Shown: in pieces, positions 18,246 through 25,435 of the stretch | How the letters are laid out: every line of letters starts with the position of its first letter | Numbering within the stretch: position 1 is the first letter of the stretch | Origin: JBLUOA01 sp048060095 | GTDB lineage: Bacteria > Pseudomonadota > Alphaproteobacteria > Rhodobacterales > Rhodobacteraceae | DNA: 64,000 bases | NCBI RefSeq assembly: GCF_048060095.1 | Contig: NZ_JBLUOA010000005.1 | Location: 62,001-126,000 of the forward strand | Direction of reading: 5' to 3' | Translations under genes and position numbers: made by a program | Notes under the pieces: model-generated | Seen by the model: only the letters and a program-made list of their open reading frames with translations | Told to the model about the DNA's origin: nothing | Database searches by the model: none

Positions 18246-18785
18246 CTACCGTTTGGTTCGGGATAGAACGTTTTGACCAAGGGCTTCAAGCGCTTCGCGC
18301 AAGCCCTCATCCCGCACAGGTTCTGCTGCCGCCTGCGCCGCTTTCCGAACACTCGGGTCGGGCGCTTTCGGTGGTTGTTTCGGGCGCGGCGTGAATTCTG
18401 CCTGCCCTTCGGCAAAGCCCGTCGGGGCGGTCTGGGTTATTCGAATCTTTGATATCGCGGAATAGCCGTAACAGGCGTTGACCTTTTCGCGGATGCGATC
18501 CCGCTGCATGTCAAGCATTGGGGCGTTCGCGCCGGTTGACAGCACCGTCAGCGTCGCGCCCAAGCCATCGCGGCCATAGCCGACCTTTACGGGTCGGGCG
18601 ATTGCGGCGATGTCGGCGCCTACAATCTCGGCCCAGTGGGTCAAAAGGCGCGTCACCGCGAACCCGCGCGATTCGCCCGCCTTGCGGATCTGCGGCTGCA
18701 ACAGGGCAGAGGTTCGGGCAAATCCCTTGCCATACCGTTTGCTTTGCCCTTTTTTGCCCTTCGGCTGTGCCATATAGTCATCCAT
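18246..18785 (-). CDS. DUF721/DciA family protein
   Basis: Basic protein of 179 residues with an N-terminal DUF721 domain (residues about 10-105; WAEIVGADIAAIARPVKVGYGRDGLGATLTV). DciA proteins load the replicative helicase DnaB in bacteria that lack DnaC. The C-terminal third is proline/alanine-rich and probably disordered. The start is either the ATG at 18785 or, four codons later, 18773; neither has a strong ribosome site. It is divergent from mutY, and the 67-bp gap must hold both promoters. Confidence 0.82.
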   Translation of the reverse strand: MDDYMAQPKGKKGQSKRYGKGFARTSALLQPQIRKAGESRGFAVTRLLTHWAEIVGADIAAIARPVKVGYGRDGLGATLTVLSTGANAPMLDMQRDRIREKVNACYGYSAISKIRITQTAPTGFAEGQAEFTPRPKQPPKAPDPSVRKAAQAAAEPVRDEGLREALEALGQNVLSRTKR

Positions 18786-18852
18786 CCAATCGGCGCTATT
18801 CTACCCCCAAGTAAGATGCGTGCCACCGAAAACCAAATGGACTGAATAAAAC

Positions 18853-19911
18853 TTGCGTGAAACTGAGCTGAGCCGCGAGATTTTGGAATGGTATGACCGC
18901 CACGCCCGCGACATGCCGTGGCGCGTCAGCCCGGCGGATCGCAAGCGCGGCGTGGTGCCCGACCCCTACCTCATCTGGCTGTCCGAGGTGATGTTGCAGC
19001 AGACAACCGTTGCCGCCGTTCGCGCCTATTTTGAACGGTTCATCGCGCGCTGGCCCACGGTGACGGCGCTTGCCACTGCGGCGGATGAGGACGTGATGGG
19101 CGAGTGGGCGGGGCTTGGATACTACGCCCGCGCCCGCAACCTGCTGAAATGCGCGCGCGTCGTGGCCGACGAACATGGCGGGGTGTTCCCCGCCACCTAT
19201 GACGGGCTGCTGACCTTGCCAGGCATCGGCCCCTACACCGCGGGCGCGATTGCGGCCATCGCCTTTGATGAACCGGCCACTGTCGTTGATGGCAATGTCG
19301 AACGCGTCATGGCGCGTCTGTTTGCGATCCGCACGCCCCTTCCCGCCGCAAAACCTGAACTCACCGACCACGCCCGCCGCCTGACCCCGACCGACCGGCC
19401 CGGAGATTACGCGCAGGCCGTCATGGACCTTGGCGCAACGATCTGCACGCCAAAGTCGCCCGCCTGCGGTATTTGTCCGTGGAGGGAGCCTTGCATCGCC
19501 CGCACCGAAGGCATCGCGGCGGAGCTTCCGGCGAAATCCCCGAAAAAGGCGAAGCCGACGCGTTTTGGCATCGCTTATGTTGCCCGCCGTGCCGATGGCG
19601 CATGGCTACTGGAACGTCGGCCCGACACGGGGCTTCTTGGCGGAATGCTCGGCTGGCCCGGCAGCGATTGGGGTGATGCGCCAGAAGGCGCCCCGCCGAT
19701 GGAGGCCGATTGGCAAACCCTCGGGGCCGAGGTGCGCCACACCTTCACCCATTTCCACCTTCGCCTGACCATCATGGTCGCGGATGTTCCGATCCACGCC
19801 GCACCCGCCCGAGGATTGTTCAAACACGCGAGCGATTTTCGCCGCACCGACCTTCCGACCGTGATGCGCAAAGCCTTTGACCTTGCGCAAAGTGATGCCG
19901 TGTTGAATTGA
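18853..19911 (+). CDS. mutY: A/G-specific adenine glycosylase
   Basis: Removes adenine mispaired with 8-oxoguanine. 352 residues. The helix-hairpin-helix region reads LPGIGPYTAGAIAAIAF, followed by the catalytic aspartate in VVDGNVERVMARLF. The catalytic glutamate is in LSEVMLQQTTV (residue about 44). The four iron-sulfur cysteines follow the rule Cx6Cx2Cx5C (CTPKSPACGICPWREPC). A C-terminal NUDIX-like domain follows that reads the 8-oxoG strand. The start is TTG at 18853; no ATG is available before the conserved first helix (LSREILEWYDRHARDMPWR). Confidence 0.95.
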   Translation: MRETELSREILEWYDRHARDMPWRVSPADRKRGVVPDPYLIWLSEVMLQQTTVAAVRAYFERFIARWPTVTALATAADEDVMGEWAGLGYYARARNLLKCARVVADEHGGVFPATYDGLLTLPGIGPYTAGAIAAIAFDEPATVVDGNVERVMARLFAIRTPLPAAKPELTDHARRLTPTDRPGDYAQAVMDLGATICTPKSPACGICPWREPCIARTEGIAAELPAKSPKKAKPTRFGIAYVARRADGAWLLERRPDTGLLGGMLGWPGSDWGDAPEGAPPMEADWQTLGAEVRHTFTHFHLRLTIMVADVPIHAAPARGLFKHASDFRRTDLPTVMRKAFDLAQSDAVLN

Positions 19912-19961
19912 GTTGCGCGGCGCGCGCGCTATGATCGTCCCTGTTTCGCAGGAGTTCACCC

Positions 19962-21107
19962 ATGTCCGAATCATCGGGCGCACGACCTCTCCCCCCACGC
20001 TGGCAAGGCGCAGCACCTTTCTGGGTCTCGCTCGCGATGGTGCCGTTCGCCATACTCGCAGCAACCTATGGCGGCTGGGCGTTGTTGTTGATGCCGCTTT
20101 ACGGCTGGGGCGTGTTCAGCGTTCTGGATGCCCTGACAGGTTTGAACACCACGAACGTCAACCCGCAGACAGCCGAAGATGACCTCTACTGGTATCGGCT
20201 GGTCACGCTGATCTGGTTCCCGATCCAGTTTTGCACCGTCTTTGGCCTGATCTGGTGGGTGAGCGATAGCGACCATCTGGCAACGTGGGAAAAGATCGTG
20301 CTGTTCTATGGCGTCGGCATGATGACCGGGGCGATTGGTATCAATTACAGCCACGAACTGATGCACCAGCGCAACCGGACAGAGCGTTGGTTAGGTGACC
20401 TGCTGCTCGCGATGGTTCTCTACAGCCATTTCCGATCCGAACATCTGCTGGTGCATCACCGCTATGTCGGCACACCACTCGACCCGGTGACGGCGCGGTA
20501 TAATGAAGGTTTCCATCGGTTTTTCCCACGCGTCCTGCGGCAATCTTTCCTGTCGGCATGGCGGGCAGAGAAAGCGATGCTCGCCCGCAAGGGGCTGGGG
20601 CCATTTTATCGTTCAAACCCGTTTTGGCGCTATGCGGCGCTTCAGATGGGGATGCTGCTGCTGGCGGCACTTCTGGGCGGTTGGGCCGGGTTTGGGTTGT
20701 TCGTGTTTCAGGCTGCAGTTGCGATCTGGTTTCTTGAACTCACCAACTACGTCGAACATTACGGGCTGACGCGAAAACACCTTGGCGATGGCAAGTATGA
20801 ACACGTGCGGCCGCGCCATAGCTGGAATGCGGCGCATAAAGCCACCAACTGGCTGCTGATCAATCTGCAACGCCATTCGGATCACCACTACAAACCCGAC
20901 CGGCGCTTTCCGCTGCTGCAAACCTACGCGACCAGCGACGCGCCGCAGTTGCCCTATGGCTATCCGGTGATGACAGCGGCGGCGATGGTGCCCCCGATTT
21001 GGCGGCGGATCATGAACCCGAGGGTGCGCAAATGGCGGGCGATGTATTACCCGGAGATCACCGACTGGTCGGCCTATAAGACAGGCACGACCCCGCTGCC
21101 CCGCTAG
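19962..21107 (+). CDS. alkB: Alkane 1-monooxygenase (AlkB-type integral-membrane di-iron hydroxylase)
   Basis: Oxygen-dependent terminal hydroxylation of alkanes or related hydrophobic substrates in the inner membrane. 381 residues with about six membrane segments. All histidine boxes are present: HELMH (131-135), HLLVHH (161-166), the HYG-type NYVEHYGL (262-269) and LQRHSDHH (302-309). The box I context (NYSHELMHQRNRTERWLGD) and the HYG motif place it with true AlkB rather than fatty-acid desaturases. An AGGAG site precedes the ATG. No rubredoxin or rubredoxin reductase gene lies in the window, so electron donors must be elsewhere. Confidence 0.92.
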   Translation: MSESSGARPLPPRWQGAAPFWVSLAMVPFAILAATYGGWALLLMPLYGWGVFSVLDALTGLNTTNVNPQTAEDDLYWYRLVTLIWFPIQFCTVFGLIWWVSDSDHLATWEKIVLFYGVGMMTGAIGINYSHELMHQRNRTERWLGDLLLAMVLYSHFRSEHLLVHHRYVGTPLDPVTARYNEGFHRFFPRVLRQSFLSAWRAEKAMLARKGLGPFYRSNPFWRYAALQMGMLLLAALLGGWAGFGLFVFQAAVAIWFLELTNYVEHYGLTRKHLGDGKYEHVRPRHSWNAAHKATNWLLINLQRHSDHHYKPDRRFPLLQTYATSDAPQLPYGYPVMTAAAMVPPIWRRIMNPRVRKWRAMYYPEITDWSAYKTGTTPLPR

Positions 21108-21216
21108 ATCGCGTTTCAGATGCCATATCTGCGAACGCTCTACGCCTGATTATCGCCGTATTAACATAATAGAAATTACTCTCGGACCGGGGGCGACCGG
21201 AACGAGAGGACAGTCA

Positions 21217-21468
21217 ATGAAACGCATCGCGTTTACTGCCGCCCTGCTTGCTTTGGCCGGGTGTATGCAAGCGCCGCCGACCGTGTCGGAACGAAACGCC
21301 GCGGGCATTCGTCTGGAAACGGGGCCAGGGGCGATACCGCAAATCGCACTCGACAGCACGCAGCGCAAAGCCGCACGGTTCTGCGACGCCAATAGCAAAG
21401 AAGCCGTCTATATCGACACCCGCCCACTAAGCGATGGCGGGGCCGAACATTACTACACCTGTTTTTGA
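21217..21468 (+). CDS. Small hypothetical lipoprotein
   Basis: Protein of 83 residues with a lipoprotein signal peptide: MKRIAFTAALLALAGC, with the lipidated cysteine at 16. The mature part is about 67 residues, neutral, and has two further cysteines (FCDA and the C-terminal YTCF) that could form a disulfide. An AGAGGA ribosome site is near the ATG. It stands alone between alkB (110 bp upstream) and the convergent ccrM. I do not recognise the family. Confidence 0.75.
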   Translation: MKRIAFTAALLALAGCMQAPPTVSERNAAGIRLETGPGAIPQIALDSTQRKAARFCDANSKEAVYIDTRPLSDGGAEHYYTCF

Positions 21469-21483
21469 GACGGCAGGCGGACG

Positions 21484-21512
21484 AAAAAAGCCCCGCCGAC
21501 GAGCGGCGGGGC
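21484..21512 (-). terminator. Rho-independent terminator for ccrM (minus strand)
   Basis: On the minus strand GCCCCGCC, a short loop and GGCGGGGC are followed by a run of six T (AAAAAA at 21484-21489 on the plus strand). It lies about 50 bases past the ccrM stop. On the plus strand no T-run follows, so it acts mainly in one direction. Confidence 0.85.
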
Positions 21513-21563
21513 AAGTAAGTGTCGTGGAGTCAGGCCACAGACACCGGCGGTATTCTTTGAATA

Positions 21564-22679
21564 TCAGTTGGGGCGTTCGGCCATTTCGGCGCGGATCTGC
21601 TGGCGCAGCAGGTCGATGGGCACGCGCTTGCCGTCGCGCTTGAAGCACCAGTAGGTCCAGCCGTTGCAACTCGGCGCGCCTTCCAGCGCTGCACCGACTT
21701 GGTGGATCGAACCCTTCACATCGTCACCGATCAAAGTGCCGTCTGCACGGACCTTCGCCTTGTGCCGGTTGTTCATGGAATAAAGTTCCTCACCCGGCCG
21801 CAACATGCCGCGTTCTACGACCTGACCAAACGGCACGCGGGGTTCTGCCCGCTTCGATGCGCTGACCTCTAGCGATTCCTTGTCGAACTTGCGCACTTTC
21901 GACAGCCGTTTCTCCGCGACCTTGCGATAGGCTTCTTCGCGTTCGATGCCGATAAATTCCCGGCCCAGCTTTTTCGCAACTGCGCCCGTTGTCCCGGTGC
22001 CAAAAAACGGATCAAGCACAACATCCCCCGGATTGGTCGAGCCGACCAGAACACGGTGCAACAGGCTTTCCGGCTTCTGCGTCGGATGCGCCTTGTCGCC
22101 ATTGTCGTCTTTCAGACGCTCACCGCCATTGCAGATCGGCAAAACCCAGTCCGACCGCATCTGCACCCCTTCGTTGAGCGACTTCAGCGCCTCATAATTG
22201 AAGGTGTATTTCGCGCCCTCTTCTTTCGAGGCCCAGATCATCGTCTCATGCGCGTTGGTAAACCGCATTCCACGGAAATTCGGCATCGGGTTCGACTTGC
22301 GCCAGACCACGTCGTTCAGAATCCAGAACCCTTCGTTCTGCATCGCCGCGCCGACGCGGAAAATATTGTGGTAGCTGCCGATCACCCAGATCGCACCGTT
22401 CGGCTTTAGCAGGCGGCGTGCGGCGGCGAGCCAATCCTTCGTGAACCGGTCATAGACAGCGAAGGAGTCAAACTGATCCCACGCATCGTCAACCGCATCG
22501 ACACGCGAATTGTCGGGGCGGTGAAGTTCGCCCTTCAGTTGCAGGTTATAGGGGGGGTCCGCAAAGATCAGGTCAACAGATGCCTCTGGCAAGCTGTTCA
22601 TCACGTCGATGCAATCACCGGCGATAATCTGATTCAGGGGCAGCTTTGCAGCCGCTTTCGATGTCGTTTTCGTTTTCAT
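21564..22679 (-). CDS. ccrM: Cell-cycle DNA adenine methyltransferase CcrM (GANTC)
   Basis: Solitary beta-class N6-adenine methyltransferase, 371 residues, that methylates GANTC and times the cell cycle in alphaproteobacteria. The catalytic motif DPPYNLQLKGEL (residues about 41-52) precedes the SAM-binding motif DPFFGTGTTGAVAKKLGREF. The C-terminal ~85 residues (from RVPFGQVVERGMLRPGE, including NGWTYWCFKRDGKRVPID) are the CcrM-specific extension needed for DNA binding. No restriction partner is nearby, consistent with an orphan regulator. The 91-bp gap to the upstream rnhB holds three GANTC sites in 39 bp, suggesting methylation-sensitive autoregulation as described for Caulobacter. Confidence 0.95.
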   Translation of the reverse strand: MKTKTTSKAAAKLPLNQIIAGDCIDVMNSLPEASVDLIFADPPYNLQLKGELHRPDNSRVDAVDDAWDQFDSFAVYDRFTKDWLAAARRLLKPNGAIWVIGSYHNIFRVGAAMQNEGFWILNDVVWRKSNPMPNFRGMRFTNAHETMIWASKEEGAKYTFNYEALKSLNEGVQMRSDWVLPICNGGERLKDDNGDKAHPTQKPESLLHRVLVGSTNPGDVVLDPFFGTGTTGAVAKKLGREFIGIEREEAYRKVAEKRLSKVRKFDKESLEVSASKRAEPRVPFGQVVERGMLRPGEELYSMNNRHKAKVRADGTLIGDDVKGSIHQVGAALEGAPSCNGWTYWCFKRDGKRVPIDLLRQQIRAEMAERPN

Positions 22680-22733
22680 CTCTGCCTCTCGTCCCGAGCA
22701 CGTTTTCGCGCTTCGTTCGTTGAGACCAAGGAT

Positions 22734-22772
22734 GAGTCATTGCTGATTCGCCGTCAATTTCTTTTTTGAATC
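22734..22772 (-). promoter_or_regulatory. Cluster of three GANTC sites upstream of ccrM
   Basis: GAGTC at 22734-22738, GATTC at 22745-22749 and GAATC at 22768-22772 lie 55-93 bases before the ccrM start codon. By chance one GANTC is expected about every 256 bp. The sites are substrates of the enzyme encoded downstream. Confidence 0.55.
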
Positions 22773-23409
22773 AGTCACTTACTGTTTTATCTTGATACAA
22801 GATATTGTGTACCGGCTTAAAGGAACGTCTATGGTGTGGGGTCACACCAAGATTTCGGAGCGCTTCCTTGTGACCCGGACTCGGGTATCCGGCGTTCTTG
22901 TCCCAGCCATAACCGGGAAACTGTTGCGCCAAATCCCACATGATCTGATCGCGGCAAATTTTGGCGGCGATTGAGGCGGCGGAAATCGACACGCTTCGCG
23001 CGTCCCCCTTCACAATCGCTTCGGCGGGAACGGACAGGCTTCGGGGGATCATATGGCCGTCGATCAGCGCGAAATCCGGCGGGGTTCGCAGCCCAAGCAC
23101 CGCCCTCTCCATCGCGATATGGGACGCGCGCAGGATGTTGATCTGGTCGATCTCCTCGACCGAAGCATGGGCGACGGAAACTTCCGCGACTTCAAGCAAG
23201 GTCGCATACAGTGCCTCCCGCCGCTTCGCAGTCATCTTCTTTGAATCGTTCAGCCCGTCGGGGATGTTGGCAGGGTCAAGAACGACGGCTGCGGCGGTCA
23301 CCGGCCCTGCCAGCGGCCCGCGCCCGGCCTCGTCCACCCCGGCGATGCGCAACATGCCCCGCGCGTGGGCAGCCGTTTCAAAGGAATAGTCGGGTGGATT
23401 AATCGCCAT
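22771..23409 (-). CDS. rnhB: Ribonuclease HII
   Basis: Cleaves RNA in RNA/DNA hybrids and starts removal of ribonucleotides misincorporated in DNA. 212 residues, normal length. The first catalytic acids are in AGVDEAGRGPLAGPV (DE, residues about 25-26). The second is in the VEEIDQINILRAS and ALIDGHMIP region (Asp of IDG). The SIAAKICRD segment and the closing GYPSPGHKEAL motif complete the family pattern. It precedes ccrM on the same strand, an order conserved in many Rhodobacterales. Confidence 0.95.
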   Translation of the reverse strand: MAINPPDYSFETAAHARGMLRIAGVDEAGRGPLAGPVTAAAVVLDPANIPDGLNDSKKMTAKRREALYATLLEVAEVSVAHASVEEIDQINILRASHIAMERAVLGLRTPPDFALIDGHMIPRSLSVPAEAIVKGDARSVSISAASIAAKICRDQIMWDLAQQFPGYGWDKNAGYPSPGHKEALRNLGVTPHHRRSFKPVHNILYQDKTVSD

Positions 23410-23446
23410 TCGGGCGTTGAACCCGGTTTCATCCCGGCGGGCAAGT

Positions 23447-23479
23447 AAAAAGGCGGGGGGTCAGTGACCCGCCCGCCTT
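23447..23479 (-). terminator. Rho-independent terminator (minus strand)
   Basis: On the minus strand GGCGGGCGGGTCA pairs with TGACCCCCCGCC and is followed by TTTTT. It ends transcription of the small exported-protein gene at 23536-23958 before rnhB. Confidence 0.8.
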
Positions 23480-23535
23480 CCCGGTGCAGCTTTGTGAGGA
23501 CGTATCTAGCTGCACCCTGCTCGATCGTTGGCTTC

Positions 23536-23958
23536 TTAGTTATGACGTCCTGCAACAACAAAACCTTGGCGGCGCATACAGCGCAGCGGATAGATCGTGC
23601 GGTGGCCGCGTTCGGTGATGACCCGGCGTTCGCAGCGGCGCGGCAAGTCAATGTGTCCGGCGCGGCGTTCAAGGCAGCGACGGCCAAAACCCTGACGCTG
23701 ACCATTGTAAGTGTCGAACGTGCGCAGGCAGCGTTGCGGCAGAACCTTGCTGTAGTCGTAACGCGGCTGTTGTTGCTGCGCAGCGCGGGCGCGGCGGCGG
23801 TCCCGGCGTTGATCGGCAACCGCTGCGATCCCGGCGATAACGGCAAGACCCAGAAGGACCTTGCCGATATCGTCTGAATCGGCACGGGCAGGGGCGGCGG
23901 TGAAACTGGTCAAGGTCAGCGCGGCGGCGAGAATGACTGCGATAAAACTCTTGGTCAT
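23536..23958 (-). CDS. Exported hypothetical protein, Arg/Cys-rich
   Basis: Protein of 140 residues from the ATG at 23958 (AAGGAAATCCC upstream). It has a Sec signal peptide ending near ARA (residue 26), a hydrophobic stretch GKVLLGLAVIAGIAAVA, an arginine/glutamine linker (DQRRDRRRARAAQQQQ), and a C-terminal domain with regularly placed cysteines (RCLRTF, RRCLERR, RRCERR, RCMRR). The hydrophobic stretch may anchor it in a membrane after signal cleavage. Similar short proteins are frequent in Roseobacter genomes, but I know of no function. A terminator follows at 23447. Confidence 0.65.
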   Translation of the reverse strand: MTKSFIAVILAAALTLTSFTAAPARADSDDIGKVLLGLAVIAGIAAVADQRRDRRRARAAQQQQPRYDYSKVLPQRCLRTFDTYNGQRQGFGRRCLERRAGHIDLPRRCERRVITERGHRTIYPLRCMRRQGFVVAGRHN

Positions 23959-24240
23959 GGGATTTCCTTTCCTCCTAAACCCCCTTGGTCGGCAGGGGTG
24001 TCGTTTGGTGATGAGAAAAGGATGGGGCCAGTCGCGTGCGCTAAACAATAACGGTGGAGTGTTATCGAATATCAAGAGTATTTACTGATTTAAAACAATG
24101 CGTTGAATGAATCACGGTCACGAAGTTTTTCTTGCGAAGTTTGGCCCGAATTCGTCATCTTTGCGCATCACCGACTCGCCGAATTCGCCCCGCTTTCGTT
24201 GTTATTGAATAACCAACCCGAAAGGATCATTCTGAGCGGC

Positions 24241-24522
24241 ATGATGAAAACACTTATCTTCTCTCTCGCGCTGCTTGCCGCGTCACCCGCATGGGCCAAT
24301 TGCTATGCCGACTACAAGGCCAAGCAGGACAACCCGCTGAGGCTCCATTACGGCGTCGTGGAACTGCCCGACAACGCCTGCGACCGCGACGCCGCGGCGG
24401 CGGCGATTGCCGCGCGGATCGGTGGTGACGGCTGGCGACTGCTGAATGTCGTGTCGATCTTTGATGCGTCGGGCCTTCCATCGCGTGAGGCCAGCGCCGG
24501 CGAATATTACCTGCGCTACTGA
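24241..24522 (+). CDS. Small exported hypothetical protein
   Basis: Protein of 93 residues. The first 19 (MMKTLIFSLALLAASPAWA) form a signal peptide. The mature part (NCYADYKAKQDNPLRLHYGVVELPDNACDRD...) has a cysteine pair that could form a disulfide and ends in AGEYYLRY. The adjacent ATG at 24244 is an equally possible start. The preceding 280 bp between 23959 and 24240 is AT-richer than its surroundings, contains no convincing ORF and must hold the divergent promoters. Function unknown. Confidence 0.7.
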   Translation: MMKTLIFSLALLAASPAWANCYADYKAKQDNPLRLHYGVVELPDNACDRDAAAAAIAARIGGDGWRLLNVVSIFDASGLPSREASAGEYYLRY

Positions 24523-24579
24523 TCCCCGACAGACCTTGACCCGCACCCGCATCGGGCCACAAATGAAACCCGGAGGGGG

Positions 24580-25290
24580 ATGGATTTGACCGATACCGAA
24601 ATTCAGACACGACCGGGCAAGTTGCAGGGCAACTGCGTCGTCGTGGCAGGGTTAACGGCGATTGTCGCAATCCTGCTGATCGCCGCGGCGTTCCTGTTTC
24701 TGAACCTGCCCGACGCCAACGCCTTCAACAGCCGGGTCGAACAGATCTTTGTGCAGAACGACGATCTGACCTCGGGCGCGGAAATCAAGCTGCTGGAGAT
24801 CCTCGCGCAATCCGGCACCGCTTTTTCCGACACGCTGAACAGCTACCGCACCGTGATCTTCGTTCTGCTGATCTTCGCGACCGCAATGCTGGTCGCGGCG
24901 CTGGTATTTCTGGTTACGATCCTAACGCTCAACCGTCGCATGTCCGAGATTGAGAGGACGGGGATTCAGGTTTCTTCCCTCCTCATCAGCCGGGAACAGA
25001 ACACTGTCTATCTCAACAACATGGAATTCAAACTGACCGAAGCCGCGATGGAAGCCATCGCCGTTCTGGCCGAGGCGCGGATGGATGACGACGTGCTGTC
25101 AGGTGCGGAAATCGAAGCCGTCATCACCGGCAAATCTGCCGTCGATTGCGAAGAGGCCGCAGGTGCCACCCGGATCAAACGGTTGCGGGATTCGCTTGGC
25201 AATCAGATGGTCAGCGAGCTGCTGGTCAAGAACATCGCGCGGCGTGGCTATATGCTCGCCATCGACAAGGGCGTCATCAAGATGGTCTGA
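24580..25290 (+). CDS. Membrane-anchored winged-helix protein (OmpR/ToxR-like DNA-binding domain at the C-terminus)
   Basis: Protein of 236 residues. A short cytoplasmic head is followed by a membrane segment at about 18-42, a periplasmic loop of about 45 residues, and a second segment at about 90-115. From about 130 to the end comes a domain that reads like an OmpR-type winged helix: KLTEAAMEAIAVLAEA, a loop, then ATRIKRLRDSLG and a closing hairpin IARRGYMLAI, matching the usual LTPxE...IxRLRxKL...GYxL pattern. ToxR/CadC proteins have the opposite order (DNA-binding domain first, one membrane helix after). A role as a membrane-bound transcription factor is inferred. GGAGG sits very close to the ATG. 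Confidence 0.6.
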   Translation: MDLTDTEIQTRPGKLQGNCVVVAGLTAIVAILLIAAAFLFLNLPDANAFNSRVEQIFVQNDDLTSGAEIKLLEILAQSGTAFSDTLNSYRTVIFVLLIFATAMLVAALVFLVTILTLNRRMSEIERTGIQVSSLLISREQNTVYLNNMEFKLTEAAMEAIAVLAEARMDDDVLSGAEIEAVITGKSAVDCEEAAGATRIKRLRDSLGNQMVSELLVKNIARRGYMLAIDKGVIKMV

Positions 25291-25305
25291 TTGACCTTAG
25301 GTCAA
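25291..25305. promoter_or_regulatory. Perfect palindrome, candidate operator
   Basis: TTGACCTTAGGTCAA is a perfect 7-bp inverted repeat around one base. It starts immediately after the stop codon of the membrane winged-helix gene and lies 131 bp before the Kdo-transferase-like gene. A GC hairpin (GGCGG...CCGCC) follows at 25314-25333 without a T-run. Confidence 0.4.
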
Positions 25306-25435
25306 AGGACCAAGCGGCGGTTCGCCCACCGCCGGCACTATTTCGCAAGGCGAAACAGACAGTCCCCATCGCCAACGTGGACAAGGCCATGCTCTATCCC
25401 TATTCAGGGCGGACTCTGATGATCGGACCAGACCT

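Noticed and set aside
25291..25305. FNR/Crp box
   Set aside because: TTGACCTTAGGTCAA lacks the TTGAT-N4-ATCAA core spacing, so it is listed only as an unassigned palindrome.
25314..25333. Terminator after the membrane winged-helix gene
   Set aside because: The GGCGG/CCGCC hairpin has no following T-run on either strand.
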